The notes under the pieces: generated by a model
Database searches by the model: none
What the model was told of the DNA's origin: nothing
What the model saw: the letters and a program-made list of their open reading frames with translations, nothing else
Position numbers and translations under genes: made by a program
Shown here: positions 63,297-64,000 of the stretch, piece by piece
Layout of the letters: each line of letters starts with the position of its first letter
How positions within the stretch are numbered: the first letter of the stretch is position 1
Assembly: GCA_001803165.1 (NCBI GenBank)
Contig: MHAZ01000022.1
Coordinates: forward strand, 1 to 64,000
Reading direction: 5' to 3'
Origin: Stygiobacter sp. RIFOXYC2_FULL_38_25
Lineage (GTDB): Bacteria > Bacteroidota > Ignavibacteria > Ignavibacteriales > Melioribacteraceae
Length of the DNA: 64,000 nucleotides

Positions 63297-64000
63297 TTAC
63301 AGCTTTATGTGAAGCGTGTTGCGCATAATTGTCTTCGCGTCAAACTTCTCTTTGAAGTCAATCAAACTCATGCTTGGCGTCATCGGGTTTTCAGCTTTTG
63401 TGTCTTGAGAAACTCCAATATCAACGTATTCAAAACCGGCTTCGGTGTAATGCTTCACAACTTCATACATTACGCGCTGAATCGGCTTGTACTTTTCATA
63501 TTGATAGTAAAGCATGTTGTAGAAGCAAACAGCCACAGTTTTGTTAGCAACAAACATCAGCGAACCGCCAATGGGTTTGTCTTCTAAGTAAACCATAAAT
63601 AATTTTAGATTATCCGGAAGCAGCTCTTTCAGCTTAAGCAAATCTTCGTAGGAGTGAGTTGGCTTTACATTGTGGCGGGATTTATTTTCCAAAAGTATCG
63701 GATAGAATTCATCGTATCTATCGTTTATTTCAACACGTAGTTTGAAATCACTAATTGTCTTGCGGACATTGCGGCGCGTGGTTGGCGCGAATCTTTCCAA
63801 AATATCTGTGTATGGATTAAGCTTTATCGCGCTGGAAATATAATGGAGCGAATAGCTAAACCCTTGCCAGAGCATGGCAAAATCTAAATTTTGATTTTGA
63901 TGACGCTCGTAAACCATCGGCGCCGAGGTTAGAATAATTTCGTTCAAGCCAATTTGTTTGCAATAATCTTTCAGTGTAGAAACAATTTCCATCGCGGTTG
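63297..64000 (-). CDS. FemAB-like GNAT protein, 5' part cut by the window end
   Basis: The frame is open from the stop at 63297 to the window edge, and the track's ATG at 63992 is probably internal because FemAB-like proteins are usually over 300 residues. About 234 residues are visible: the acyltransferase core FMVYLEDKPIGGSLMFVANKTVAVCFYNMLYYQYEKYKPIQRVMYEVVKHYTEAGFEYVDIGVSQD. The group transfers amino acids or similar acyl groups to cell-surface glycans. It is coupled to the glycosyltransferase 5 bp downstream. Confidence 0.8.
   Translation of the reverse strand, partial: TAMEIVSTLKDYCKQIGLNEIILTSAPMVYERHQNQNLDFAMLWQGFSYSLHYISSAIKLNPYTDILERFAPTTRRNVRKTISDFKLRVEINDRYDEFYPILLENKSRHNVKPTHSYEDLLKLKELLPDNLKLFMVYLEDKPIGGSLMFVANKTVAVCFYNMLYYQYEKYKPIQRVMYEVVKHYTEAGFEYVDIGVSQDTKAENPMTPSMSLIDFKEKFDAKTIMRNTLHIKL

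Overview
The window looks like a chromosomal segment from the FCB group, most likely Ignavibacteriota or a close relative. This is inferred from gene content, not from a marker search. The DNA is AT-rich. One giant secreted protein ends in a type IX secretion (T9SS) sorting tail with the YPNPFNP signature. DUF2851, a eukaryote-type citrate synthase and the hpnCDE squalene genes fit the same group.

Region 1 (1-9.1 kb) is accessory DNA and the most interesting part. I read it as an integron gene-cassette array without an integrase in view (a CALIN, or the distal part of a sedentary integron). Single + strand genes are separated by long structured sites (120-260 bp). Each site starts with an R''-type core (GTATAAC, TACTAAC, AACTAAC), carries L''/L' boxes of the TCAAGnCGACCGC / GGCGGCTTAA type, and ends in GTTATAC, GTTAGTA or GTTGGGC. 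Most cassettes begin with a sequence complementary, over about 10-12 bases, to the R'' end of their own attC. The cassettes encode a HEPN (ApeA-like) candidate defence protein, two lipoproteins, a membrane protein, a secreted NTF2-like protein, a DUF5694 protein, a Tat-exported transglutaminase-like protein and a UPF0158 protein. An IS110-family transposase at the left edge runs off the window and abuts a truncated attC, as expected of an IS that targets attC sites.

Region 2 (9.1-18.3 kb) is ordinary metabolism: GH95 alpha-fucosidase, a methyltransferase, dipeptide epimerase, adenine deaminase, acyl-CoA synthetase, PepD and a DUF1059 protein. Region 3 (18.4-20.0 kb) is a second, oppositely oriented two-cassette array (a lipoprotein and vapBC). 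It is inserted 2 bp after the ychF stop codon.

Region 4 (20-38.5 kb) is core: ychF, clpS, etfBA with a bifunctional nuclease gene, DUF2851, and a long minus-strand run purN-purH-mreBCD-PBP2-rodA-pyrF (purine, cell-shape and pyrimidine genes), then pyrG with a TPR gene and a lytic transglycosylase. Region 5 (38.5-40.1 kb) is a small unassigned three-gene module headed by a ribbon-helix-helix-like protein. Region 6 (40.1-44.8 kb) holds citrate synthase and hpnE-hpnD-hpnC. Region 7 (45-52.6 kb) holds a 2096-residue FN3/InlB-repeat T9SS cargo protein and a YadA-head/S74 protein. Region 8 (53.2-64 kb) has tRNA-Leu(CAG), PBP1A, LpxH, an M1 peptidase, glgC, uvrC, a YoeB-type toxin-antitoxin pair, the SRP RNA, a glycosyltransferase and a FemAB-like gene cut by the window end.

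No integrase, attI site or CRISPR array is visible.
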